DNA from: Geobacter sp. UBA698
GTDB taxonomy: Bacteria > Desulfobacterota > Desulfuromonadia > Geobacterales > Pseudopelobacteraceae
NCBI GenBank assembly: GCA_002298925.1
Contig: DBMM01000060.1
Location: 1 to 62,736 of the forward strand
DNA length: 62,736 nucleotides
Direction of reading: 5' to 3'
Shown piece after piece: positions 41,939 through 50,455 of the stretch (position 1 is the first letter of the stretch; every line of letters starts with the position of its first letter). The position numbers were made by a program, and so were the translations under genes. A model generated the notes under the pieces. It was not told the origin of the DNA. It was given only the letters and a program-made list of their open reading frames with translations, and searched no databases.

Positions 41939-44043
41939 ACAGGCCGGAACAGCAAAACAGCTCAATTGACCTTAACCAGTTCAATCAGGTCTTTTTTGAA
42001 GAGTGCGCCGAACATCTGGCCGAAATGGAACAGATCCTGATCTCGTTGGCCGACGCAGCACCGGACAGTGAGCAGCTGAACGCCATATTTCGGGCCGCCC
42101 ACTCCATAAAAGGGGGCGCCGGGATCTTTGGCTTCCAGGACATGACCGTCGTTACCCATGTGCTGGAGTCGCTGCTGGACCAGATACGCAACAACGAAAT
42201 TCCATTCACAACGGCCATGATCGATCTGTTCCTTGAAGCCGGCGACGTGATCGCCATGCAGCTGGCCGGACACCGCGACGGTTGCGAGGTGCGCCAGGAA
42301 GCCATCGATCAGATTAGAACCAGACTACGTCAGGTAATAGACGGCGAAATGACCACCGCACCGGTCGCTGTCGACATCACGGCAGCGGCCAACAGCGCCT
42401 GCCTCCATGCTGATGGCGGGCCCCGCTTTTATGAACTCCTGTTCACCCCTGCCCCCGACATATTCAAGCGGGGCGTCCGCCTGGAAAACCTCTTTTCCGA
42501 ACTGGAGGACCTGGGTGAACTGACCGCAACTGCCCAGCCGACGATATCAGCCGGTCTGGATGAAAACCTCGATCCCGAGATCTGCACCACCTGCTGGAAA
42601 CTGACACTTGTGACGACCGCCAGCGAAGCCGACCTCCGGGATATTTTTGAATTCGTAGCCGATGAAAACCAGCTCAAGGTTCGCCAGATCGTTTCCCCGC
42701 AAGCCGCTCCCATCCAGGCCGCCGCTCCCGGCTCTGCGCCACCTTCCCCAGCCGATTCCACGCAGAACGCTCCTTGCGGGACCGCCCTGATTCAGGCCCA
42801 GCTCGGCAGACGAGCCTACGACAAGAACGAGCTGGCTCCCGGCGCCTACGGCCGCCGCGGCGGTGAAGGGGAAGCAACCATCCGCGTCGGGGTGGCCAAG
42901 GTCGACCAGCTGATCAACCAGGTCGGCGAACTGGTCATCACCCAGCTGATGGTCGCTCAGACGGCCGCATCCCTCGACCCGGTGCTGTACGAGAATCTTC
43001 ACCGCAGCCTGCTGCAGCTGGAGCGCACCACCCGCGACCTGCAGCAGAGCGTCATGTCGATCCGTCTGGTGCCGATCAGCATTGTCTTCAGCCGTTTCCC
43101 GCGCATGGTGCGTGAGCTGGCCGCCAAACTGGGCAAACAGGTTGAGCTGAAAACCATCGGCGACTCGACCGAACTGGACAAGGGACTGATCGAGAAGATC
43201 ACTGACCCGCTGACCCATCTGGTGCGCAACTGTATGGACCATGCCCTGGAGACGCCCGATACGCGGATCGCAGCCGGTAAGGATGCAAGCGGCACGATCA
43301 CTCTGCGGGCCTCGCAGATCGGCGGCAGGATCGTGATCGATGTGATCGATGACGGCGCCGGCCTGAATCGCGCCAAAATCCTGTGCAAGGCCGCTGAGCG
43401 CGGCATCCCCGCCTCCGACAGCATGAGCGACGAGGAGGTCTGGCAGCTGATCTTTGCTCCCGGCTTCTCAACCGCGGAAGCGGTGACCGATATCTCCGGG
43501 CGCGGCGTGGGCATGGACGTTGTGCTGAGAAATGTGCAATCCATCGGCGGCAGGGTGCAGATCATTTCGGAGCAGGGCAAGGGCACGCGTGTCACGGTCA
43601 GCCTGCCACTGACCCTGGCCATACTGGACGGGCTTTCGGTTGCCGTCGGCAGCGAAAAGTTCATCATCCCCCTCAACTCCATCACCGAATCCCTGCAGCC
43701 GCTAGCCGACAGCCTGAAGAGCGTCAACGGCAAGCGGGTCATCCATGTCCGCGGCGAGTACATCCCGATCGTTCCGCTCCATGAACTGTTCCATCTGAAG
43801 ACGTCCGTTACCGAGCCGGAAAAAGGGATTCTGGTGCTGGTGGATGTGGATGGAGAGAAAGCGGCCGTGCTGGTCGATACGCTGCTAGATGAGCACCAGG
43901 TGGTCATCAAGAGCATCGAAACAAATTACCGCAAGGTGGCGGGAACGGCCGGAGCCACGATTCTCGGCGACGGTCGGGTGGCCTTGATCCTGGATGTGGC
44001 TTCTCTGCTTGAGATGCGCAAATCCTCGGCCTTTGCCCAATAA
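41929..44043 (+). CDS. cheA: Chemotaxis histidine kinase CheA
   Basis: A 704-residue CheA. P1: Hpt domain with phospho-His58 (FRAAHSIKGGAGIFG). A middle region (about 130-285) carries a P2-like segment. P3/P4: TIRVGVAKVDQLINQVGEL, the N-box LTHLVRNCMDHALE, DDGAGL, and GRGVGMDVVLRN. P5: CheW-like domain (about 560-700; LVDTLLDEHQVVIKSI). It phosphorylates CheY and CheB under receptor control. Its start overlaps the STAS gene; MSM gives two possible ATGs 6 bases apart. Confidence 0.96.
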   Translation: MSMNRPEQQNSSIDLNQFNQVFFEECAEHLAEMEQILISLADAAPDSEQLNAIFRAAHSIKGGAGIFGFQDMTVVTHVLESLLDQIRNNEIPFTTAMIDLFLEAGDVIAMQLAGHRDGCEVRQEAIDQIRTRLRQVIDGEMTTAPVAVDITAAANSACLHADGGPRFYELLFTPAPDIFKRGVRLENLFSELEDLGELTATAQPTISAGLDENLDPEICTTCWKLTLVTTASEADLRDIFEFVADENQLKVRQIVSPQAAPIQAAAPGSAPPSPADSTQNAPCGTALIQAQLGRRAYDKNELAPGAYGRRGGEGEATIRVGVAKVDQLINQVGELVITQLMVAQTAASLDPVLYENLHRSLLQLERTTRDLQQSVMSIRLVPISIVFSRFPRMVRELAAKLGKQVELKTIGDSTELDKGLIEKITDPLTHLVRNCMDHALETPDTRIAAGKDASGTITLRASQIGGRIVIDVIDDGAGLNRAKILCKAAERGIPASDSMSDEEVWQLIFAPGFSTAEAVTDISGRGVGMDVVLRNVQSIGGRVQIISEQGKGTRVTVSLPLTLAILDGLSVAVGSEKFIIPLNSITESLQPLADSLKSVNGKRVIHVRGEYIPIVPLHELFHLKTSVTEPEKGILVLVDVDGEKAAVLVDTLLDEHQVVIKSIETNYRKVAGTAGATILGDGRVALILDVASLLEMRKSSAFAQ

Positions 44044-44069
44044 CGATAAGCTTCAGGAGGTACACCAGC

Positions 44070-44561
44070 ATGCAGTCCGTTCACGAAACAGCAAACAACA
44101 ACCAGATGGGCCTCCCCTCGGAATACCTGACGTTCACCCTGGGCAACGAGGAATACGGCATCGACATCCTCAAGGTGCAGGAGATCCGCGGTTACGACAC
44201 CGTTACCCACATCGCCAATGCCCCTGAATTCATCAAGGGGGTCATCAATCTGCGCGGAGTAATCGTCCCGATTGTTGACATGCGCATCAAGTTCAAGGTG
44301 GGGGAACCGACCTACCACGAGTTTACGGTGGTCATCATCATGAACGTTCTGGACCGAGTCATCGGCATGGTCGTGGATGGCGTCTCCGACGTGGTGGCTC
44401 TGGCGCCGGAGCAGATCAGGCCGACCCCCGAAATGGGCGCGGCCCTTGACACCCACTACATTACCGGTCTCGGCACGGTCAACGACCAGATGCTAATTCT
44501 AGTGGATATTGAAAAGCTGATGAGCAGCGAAGAAATGCAGATCATAGACCATTCGAACTAA
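44070..44561 (+). CDS. cheW: Chemotaxis coupling protein CheW
   Basis: A 163-residue CheW: YLTFTLGNEEYGIDILKVQEIRGY, FIKGVINLRGVIVPIVDMR and GMVVDGVSDVVAL. It links CheA to the receptor encoded next. The start follows CAGGAGG, 26 bases after cheA. Confidence 0.96.
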   Translation: MQSVHETANNNQMGLPSEYLTFTLGNEEYGIDILKVQEIRGYDTVTHIANAPEFIKGVINLRGVIVPIVDMRIKFKVGEPTYHEFTVVIIMNVLDRVIGMVVDGVSDVVALAPEQIRPTPEMGAALDTHYITGLGTVNDQMLILVDIEKLMSSEEMQIIDHSN

Positions 44562-44590
44562 CTATAAATTTCACAGAAAGGCGGTACACC

Positions 44591-46336
44591 ATGAAAATCA
44601 AGAGTTTTAAAGACTGGAAAATCCTGACGAAGATCCTGAGCATTTCAATCACCACCATCGTGCTGCTGACTCTGGGTGTTCTGTTCTATCTGCTCCCCTC
44701 CATCGAAAAGCGTCTGATGGATGAGAAGATGCGGGCAACAAAAGGGGTCGTGGAGACGGCCCACTCGTTGATCGAAAGCCACCTCCAGGATGCCAAAGAC
44801 GGAAAGGTCTCCGTTGAAGAGGCCAAGGCCAGTGCGCTGGAGAACATCAAGGATCTGCGCTATCAGGGTAGCGAGTATTTCTGGGTCAACGACCTGGAAC
44901 CGAAGATTTTGGCTCACGGCGTCAAACCGGAACTGGTTGGCAAGAACGCGGCCGACATCAAGGACCCCCATGGCAAGCAGATTTTCGTGGAATTCGCCAA
45001 GATAGCCAAGGAACAGGAAGCCGGCGGTACGGTTGACTATCAATGGGCAAAGCCCGGCGCCAGCCAGCCGGTGGACAAGATATCCTATGTCAAGCTTGTC
45101 AAGGAGTGGAACTGGATCGTCGGCAGCGGCATCTATGTTGATGATGTCAAGAAGGAAGTAACCAGGATGCGCTGGCAGATTCTAGGTGCCACGGCGCTTC
45201 TGTCAATTGTCGTGTTCGCCTTTGCCTGGCTGGTGGCCAGACGCATAAAAGCGGCGCTCGACAAGGCCATCATCGCTTCGGAGCGGATTGCATCGGGAGA
45301 CCTGACAGGAAAGATTGAAATCGACAGCCACGATGAAACCGGCCAGCTTCTGGAATCACTGCGCGAGATGAATCAGGGGCTGGCCCAGATCGTCGGCGAA
45401 GTGCGCAACGGCGCCGACTCCATCGCCACCGCCACCGAGCAGATCTCGGCCGGTAATGCCGACCTTTCCCAGCGCACCGAGGAGCAGGCCTCGGCCCTGG
45501 AGGAGACCGCCTCCAGCATGGAGGAGCTGACCTCCACCGTCAAACAGAACGCCGATAACGCCCAGCAGGCCAACCAGTTGGCAATCAGCGCCAGCGGTGT
45601 CGCGGTCAAGGGTGGCGACGTCATCAACAAGGTGGTTCGCACGATGGAGTCGATCACCGACAGTTCCCGCAAGATATCTGACATCATCGGCGTGATCGAC
45701 GGCATCGCCTTCCAGACCAACATCCTGGCTCTGAACGCTGCCGTAGAGGCGGCCCGGGCCGGCGAGCAGGGACGCGGCTTCGCTGTCGTGGCGGCCGAGG
45801 TGCGCAGCCTGGCCCAGCGCAGCGCGGCAGCCGCCAAGGAGATCAAGACCCTGATCGAGGATTCGGTTGGCAAGGTCCAGGACGGCAGCAAGCTGGTGGA
45901 AGAGGCCGGGCATACCACCCAGGAGATCGTCACCAGCATCAAGCGGGTAACCGATATCATGGCCGAGATCTCGGCCGCCTCCCTGGAGCAATCCAGCGGC
46001 ATCGAACAGGTCAACACCGCCATCACCCAGATGGACGATGTCACCCAGCAGAACGCCGCTCTGGTGGAAGAGGCGGCGGCAGCGGCCGAATCACTGGAAG
46101 AGCAGGCCCTGCAGCTGGTGCAGGTCGTCACCCGTTTCAAAATTGAATCCGCAGCGGCTGGAACGCAAAGGATTGCGGCGGAACGAGTCGTGCACAAGGT
46201 AGAAGCGCCACACTCTAAAACCAGTCTCAAAAAAAACAGGCAGTCTCCTGCGGCGAAACTGACCATTAAGCCGCTACCACATGAATTTATCGCAGCGCAA
46301 TCCACCAACCACGATGATGACTGGAAGGAATTTTAG
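44591..46336 (+). CDS. Methyl-accepting chemotaxis protein with single-Cache sensor
   Basis: 581 residues. A membrane helix (about 14-36) is followed by a periplasmic sCache-type domain (about 40-185; RYQGSEYFWVNDLEPKILAH, then NWIVGSGIYVDDV), a second helix (about 195-215), a HAMP segment and a long signalling coiled coil whose tip reads IIGVIDGIAFQTNILALNAAVEAARAGEQ (in part). The C-terminus ends ...DDDWKEF; WKEF fits the xWxxF pentapeptide that tethers CheR and CheB. Cache domains of this type often bind small organic acids, but the ligand is unknown. It is the only receptor gene in the cluster. Confidence 0.94.
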   Translation: MKIKSFKDWKILTKILSISITTIVLLTLGVLFYLLPSIEKRLMDEKMRATKGVVETAHSLIESHLQDAKDGKVSVEEAKASALENIKDLRYQGSEYFWVNDLEPKILAHGVKPELVGKNAADIKDPHGKQIFVEFAKIAKEQEAGGTVDYQWAKPGASQPVDKISYVKLVKEWNWIVGSGIYVDDVKKEVTRMRWQILGATALLSIVVFAFAWLVARRIKAALDKAIIASERIASGDLTGKIEIDSHDETGQLLESLREMNQGLAQIVGEVRNGADSIATATEQISAGNADLSQRTEEQASALEETASSMEELTSTVKQNADNAQQANQLAISASGVAVKGGDVINKVVRTMESITDSSRKISDIIGVIDGIAFQTNILALNAAVEAARAGEQGRGFAVVAAEVRSLAQRSAAAAKEIKTLIEDSVGKVQDGSKLVEEAGHTTQEIVTSIKRVTDIMAEISAASLEQSSGIEQVNTAITQMDDVTQQNAALVEEAAAAAESLEEQALQLVQVVTRFKIESAAAGTQRIAAERVVHKVEAPHSKTSLKKNRQSPAAKLTIKPLPHEFIAAQSTNHDDDWKEF

Positions 46337-46374
46337 GGGCTTGTCTGCTGAGATGGTCGCTATGGGGAGCTGGA

Positions 46375-47247
46375 ATGCAGGATACAACCGATAACACAAA
46401 ACCGGCACTTCCCAGGCAAAACTACAGTAAGGAGCTGTTACTCTTCAAATTCACGGAAGAGAATTTTGCCCGGATCCGCAAACTGATTTACCGGGTTGCG
46501 GGCATCTCCCTGGCCCCGGGCAAAAAGGATCTGGTTTACAGTCGTCTGGCACGCCGCCTCAGAGTGAGGCGGCTCGACTCCTTTGCAGAATACCTGCAGC
46601 TGCTGGAAAATGGCGATCTGGCAGAACGGGAGGAATTCGTCAACGCCCTTACCACAAACCTGACGTCATTTTTCAGGGAAGCCCATCACTTTCCGATCTT
46701 GGCCCGGCACCTGGCGGATCTCCCCCGAAACCGTCCGGTCTCCATCTGGACCTGCGCATCGTCCAGCGGGGAGGAACCCTACTCCATTGCCATGACGGTT
46801 GTGGACCATTTCAAAAGCTTTGACGCGCCGGCACAGATACTGGCAACGGATATCGATACAAACGTCCTTGAGCGGGCGCGGCGGGGGATTTATCCCCTGG
46901 ATCAGCTAAAAAAACTTTCCCAGGCCCAACTGAAGAGATTTTTCCTGCGAGGCGAAGGTAAACAGGAAGGTTTTGCCAAGGTGAGACCAGAATTACAGAA
47001 GATGATCACCTTCCGACGCATCAATCTGCTCGACAGCCAGTGGCCGATCAGCGAAAGGTTCGATGCGATCTTCTGCCGCAACGTGATGATATATTTTGAC
47101 AAACAGACACAGTACGCAATTCTCAAGAAGGTAGCGCCCTATCTGCAGCCGAACGGCCTCTTTTTTGCAGGTCATTCGGAGAGTTTTCACCATGCCGTGG
47201 ATCTTTTTCGGCTGTGCGGGAAAACGGTTTATTCACCCAGAAACTGA
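46375..47247 (+). CDS. cheR: Chemotaxis protein methyltransferase CheR
   Basis: A 290-residue SAM-dependent methyltransferase. The N-terminal helical domain (FARIRKLIYRVAGISLAPGKKDLVYSRLARR) precedes NLTSFFREAHHFPIL, SIWTCASSSGEEPYSIAM (SAM site) and FDAIFCRNVMIYFD. It methylates glutamates of the receptor. Its stop codon is shared with the first base of the dispersed repeat copy B, so the repeat may have inserted at the very end of the gene. Confidence 0.95.
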   Translation: MQDTTDNTKPALPRQNYSKELLLFKFTEENFARIRKLIYRVAGISLAPGKKDLVYSRLARRLRVRRLDSFAEYLQLLENGDLAEREEFVNALTTNLTSFFREAHHFPILARHLADLPRNRPVSIWTCASSSGEEPYSIAMTVVDHFKSFDAPAQILATDIDTNVLERARRGIYPLDQLKKLSQAQLKRFFLRGEGKQEGFAKVRPELQKMITFRRINLLDSQWPISERFDAIFCRNVMIYFDKQTQYAILKKVAPYLQPNGLFFAGHSESFHHAVDLFRLCGKTVYSPRN

Positions 47248-47371
47248 TTCCAGTTTCAAATCAGAGATGCAATCAAGGCGGCGAGGACTGAGGCGACGAA
47301 GGCGTACAAATAGTACGTTGAGGAGCTGAAGACGAGCCAACGAAGATGGCGCTTTGATTTGGAATTGGAAT
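47247..47371. repeat. Dispersed MITE-like repeat, copy B
   Basis: 125 bp with terminal inverted repeats (ATTCCAGTTTCAAATCA against TGATTTGGAATTGGAAT), similar to copy A at 9702-9850. It fills the gap between cheR and cheD, from the last base of cheR to 19 bases before cheD. No open frame. The central TACAAATAGTACGTTGAG block is shared with copy A in slightly diverged form. Confidence 0.85.
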
Positions 47372-47390
47372 GACAAGATAGCGAGACCAC

Positions 47391-47942
47391 ATGGAAAGAA
47401 GCAGGCATTTCTCAAAAAGGACATATTTTGATCGCATTTTCAATGCCCTGGCGGTCAAGATACTTCCCGGAGAATATCATGTTACCGATAAAAACATCAT
47501 GATCTCCACGGTGCTGGGATCATGCGTTTCGGTCTGTATCTATGATCGCATCAATGGTGTCGGGGGGATGAATCACTTCATGCTGCCTGGAGACAAACCG
47601 GGACCGGCAAGGGTAATGAATCCTTCAGCCAGATACGGTATCCATGCCATGGAACTACTGCTCAAGCATTTCATCAAACTGGGGGGCAGACGGGACAGCC
47701 TGGAGGCCAAGGTGTTCGGTGCCGGGAAGGTAATGAACGGCATGAGTGACGTCGGCAGCCAGAACGCCGAGTTTGCCCTGCGGTATCTGAAGGCCAGAAA
47801 TATTCAGGTTGTCGCGCTGGATGTGGGTGACATCTATCCGCGCAAGGTTTTTTTCTCACCGGCCAGCGGCCAGGCCTTTGTGAAAAGAATCAGCAACCAG
47901 ACGTTATCCCAGGAGCTACTTGCACCTTCCCAAGAGGTTTGA
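47391..47942 (+). CDS. cheD: Chemoreceptor glutamine deamidase CheD
   Basis: A 183-residue CheD. The catalytic cysteine and histidine appear in STVLGSCVSVCIYD and GGMNHFMLPG; KVFGAGKVMNGMSDVGSQN is also typical. It deamidates receptor glutamines so that CheR can methylate them. The ribosome site before its ATG is poor, possibly because repeat copy B replaced the original upstream sequence. The HD protein follows after 3 bases. Confidence 0.94.
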   Translation: MERSRHFSKRTYFDRIFNALAVKILPGEYHVTDKNIMISTVLGSCVSVCIYDRINGVGGMNHFMLPGDKPGPARVMNPSARYGIHAMELLLKHFIKLGGRRDSLEAKVFGAGKVMNGMSDVGSQNAEFALRYLKARNIQVVALDVGDIYPRKVFFSPASGQAFVKRISNQTLSQELLAPSQEV

Positions 47943-47945
47943 CCC

Positions 47946-49247
47946 ATGGTGAACAAGATTCAAAAAGTAACGCTGTCGGACATGATTCTCTGCCTTTCAC
48001 GGGTCATGGAGTGGATCAGCCCGACCATAGTCAGACACCAGATGAGAGTGGCCTACATCGCCCAGAGTATCGCCAAGGAGCTGGAGCTTTCCCTGGAACT
48101 GCAGTACCAGCTGGCGCTGGCCGGCATGCTCCATGATATCGGTGCCTTTTCCCTGAAAGAAAGGATCTATTTCGCACATTATGATACCGACCCCGAACTC
48201 ATTCAGATCCATGCGGAACTGGGCTACCAGCTCCTGAAAAATTTCAAGCCGTTTGGTACCGTTGCGAAGTTGATCCGGAATCATCATTGCGGGCAGCATG
48301 GCACGGTACCCTTAAGAAACGCAGGTACGAATTCGGTCTATAGCCAGATCATTCTCCTGGCAGGCATGGTAGATGCCTCCATTTGCGGGGAGCGGGAGAT
48401 TCTCGGCCAGGTTCCGGATATCTGCAGCACCATCGGGAAGGATGCCGGCTCTGTTTTCAGGCCCGAATACGTGCAGGCCTTCACAAAACTGGCTGAGCGG
48501 GAATACTTCTGGTTCAATCTCGACTCGGCTTCCATCAACGAGACGGTTATCGACAGTTTGCGTTATTTCAACGTCGAACTCGACATCAGCGACATGGTCG
48601 ACCTGAGCAAGGTCTTCAGCCATCTGATCGACTTTCAATGTCACTTCACAGCAAGCCATTCCAGCGGAGTTGCCGGAACAGCGGGAGCGCTGGCAAATCT
48701 CTACAGTTTTTCCGAAAGCGGTTGTCAGATGATGAAGGTAGCCGGCTATCTCCATGACATCGGCAAATTGACCATCCCTCCCAGGATACTGAACAAACGG
48801 GAAAAATTGACTTCAGAGGAATTCAACGTCATCAAGAAACACCCCTTCTGGACGTATCGCGCCCTGAACAATATCAGAGGGCTGGAAGAGATCAACAGCT
48901 GGGCTTCCTTTCATCACGAACGGATCGATTCCTGCGGCTATCCCTTCCGTTATAAGGGGCCGGAACTCCCGCTCGGTTCCCGCATCATCGCCGTTGCGGA
49001 TGTCTTTACGGCCCTGACCGAGGACCGTCCCTACCGTAAGGGGATGGAAATCAAGAATGTCCGGAACATCATACACGAGATGGTCGCAGACCGCGGTCTG
49101 GACAGCGGAGTCGTGTCAATGCTGTTCAACAATTACCAGCGCATTGACGAGGCAAGACAGCAGGAACAGGCCTATTCGGCACAGCTCTACAGTGAGTTTT
49201 ACGACTCGACCAAGGTAAGTCATCAGAGCAGCCGTTACGCGGTGTAA
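47946..49247 (+). CDS. Double HD-domain protein, HD-GYP type
   Basis: 433 residues with two HD domains. The first (about 25-150) has RHQMRVAYIAQSIA and MLHDIGAF. The second (about 235-400) is HD-GYP-like: GYLHDIGKLTIPP, KKHPFWTYRALNNI, HHERIDSCGYPF and VADVFTALTEDRPYR. The GYP triplet is kept, with Ser-Cys in place of the usual Gly-Ser/Thr before it. It could hydrolyse c-di-GMP or only bind it. Its place inside a che operon, between cheD and cheB, suggests a link between chemotaxis signalling and c-di-GMP (inference). Confidence 0.85.
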   Translation: MVNKIQKVTLSDMILCLSRVMEWISPTIVRHQMRVAYIAQSIAKELELSLELQYQLALAGMLHDIGAFSLKERIYFAHYDTDPELIQIHAELGYQLLKNFKPFGTVAKLIRNHHCGQHGTVPLRNAGTNSVYSQIILLAGMVDASICGEREILGQVPDICSTIGKDAGSVFRPEYVQAFTKLAEREYFWFNLDSASINETVIDSLRYFNVELDISDMVDLSKVFSHLIDFQCHFTASHSSGVAGTAGALANLYSFSESGCQMMKVAGYLHDIGKLTIPPRILNKREKLTSEEFNVIKKHPFWTYRALNNIRGLEEINSWASFHHERIDSCGYPFRYKGPELPLGSRIIAVADVFTALTEDRPYRKGMEIKNVRNIIHEMVADRGLDSGVVSMLFNNYQRIDEARQQEQAYSAQLYSEFYDSTKVSHQSSRYAV

Positions 49248-49301
49248 TCTCGACGTAATTTTGCCGGACATGCCGTTGCGGGAAGGTTAGCGGGGACATC
49301 T

Positions 49302-50393
49302 ATGCCAATCAAAGTTCTCATCATTGACGATTCAGCCCTCATCCGCACTCTTTTGAGCGAGATCATCAACAGGCAGCCCGACATGGAAGTGGTCGGCACC
49401 GCCCCTGATCCGCTGGTGGCACGGGAAAAGATCAAGACACTCAACCCCGATGTCCTGACTCTGGACGTGGAGATGCCGAAGATGGACGGCCTTGTTTTTC
49501 TCGAAAAACTGATGCGGCTGCGCCCCATGCCGGTGGTCATGGTTTCATCTCTGACCGAAAAGAGCTCCTCCATCACCCTGCAGGCCCTGGAGCTGGGGGC
49601 GGTTGACTTCGTAACCAAGCCGAAGATCGACATCCGCAACGGTTTGCAGGAGTATGCCCAGGAACTTGCCGAAAAAATCCGGGGAGCTGCCAAGGCCCGT
49701 CTACGGCAGCCAGTAGCGAGAAATGCCGCGCATGGCACGGTTGAGCAGAAAAACTCGGCCGATGTTGTGCTGGCGGCCGAACATCGGACCTTTGCCACCA
49801 CCGAGAAGATCATCCTGTTGGGCGCATCCACCGGCGGCACCGAAGCCTTGAAGGCGTTTCTGGTGGACATGCCGCCCGATTGCCCCGGCATCCTGATAAC
49901 TCAGCACATGCCGGAAACCTTTACGAAAACCTTTGCCAAACGCCTGGACAGCCTGTGCAGGATAGCCGTAAAAGAGGCCGAACATGGCGAACGGGTGCTG
50001 CCGGGCCATGCCTACCTGGCACCGGGCAACCGTCATCTGCTGCTTAAGAGAAGCGGAGCCAATTATGTCGCCGAACTTTCCGACGGGCCTGCTGTAAGTC
50101 GGCACCGGCCTTCGGTGGATGTTCTCTTCCGCTCGGCGGCCAACTGCGCCGGCAAGAACGCAATTGCCGTAATCATGACCGGCATGGGGGATGACGGCGC
50201 CGCCGGCATGCTGGAGATGCATCAGGCCGGCGCCCATACCCTGGCCCAGGACGAGCAGAGCTGCGTGGTGTTTGGCATGCCCAGGGAAGCCATTGCCAAA
50301 GGAGGTGTGGATGAGATCGCACCATTACCCGAACTGTCCAGGCGGGTGTCAGCATGGCTGTCAGCCCAGGGCAAGCGCGGATTTCGGGTCTAG
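49302..50393 (+). CDS. cheB: Chemotaxis methylesterase/deamidase CheB
   Basis: A 363-residue CheB. Receiver with Asp55 (LTLDVEMPKMDG), linker, then the esterase domain with Ser176 (LLGASTGGTEAL), His in ITQHMPETFT and Asp in MTGMGDDGAAGM. Full length, with both domains. It demethylates the receptor when phosphorylated by CheA. A second, receiver-less CheB domain lies 3 kb downstream. Confidence 0.96.
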   Translation: MPIKVLIIDDSALIRTLLSEIINRQPDMEVVGTAPDPLVAREKIKTLNPDVLTLDVEMPKMDGLVFLEKLMRLRPMPVVMVSSLTEKSSSITLQALELGAVDFVTKPKIDIRNGLQEYAQELAEKIRGAAKARLRQPVARNAAHGTVEQKNSADVVLAAEHRTFATTEKIILLGASTGGTEALKAFLVDMPPDCPGILITQHMPETFTKTFAKRLDSLCRIAVKEAEHGERVLPGHAYLAPGNRHLLLKRSGANYVAELSDGPAVSRHRPSVDVLFRSAANCAGKNAIAVIMTGMGDDGAAGMLEMHQAGAHTLAQDEQSCVVFGMPREAIAKGGVDEIAPLPELSRRVSAWLSAQGKRGFRV

Positions 50394-50455
50394 GCGGTCC
50401 ATCAGGAGGCGGGATCATCTGATCCCGTTGCTTGTAGCAGTACAATGGTGATCGT

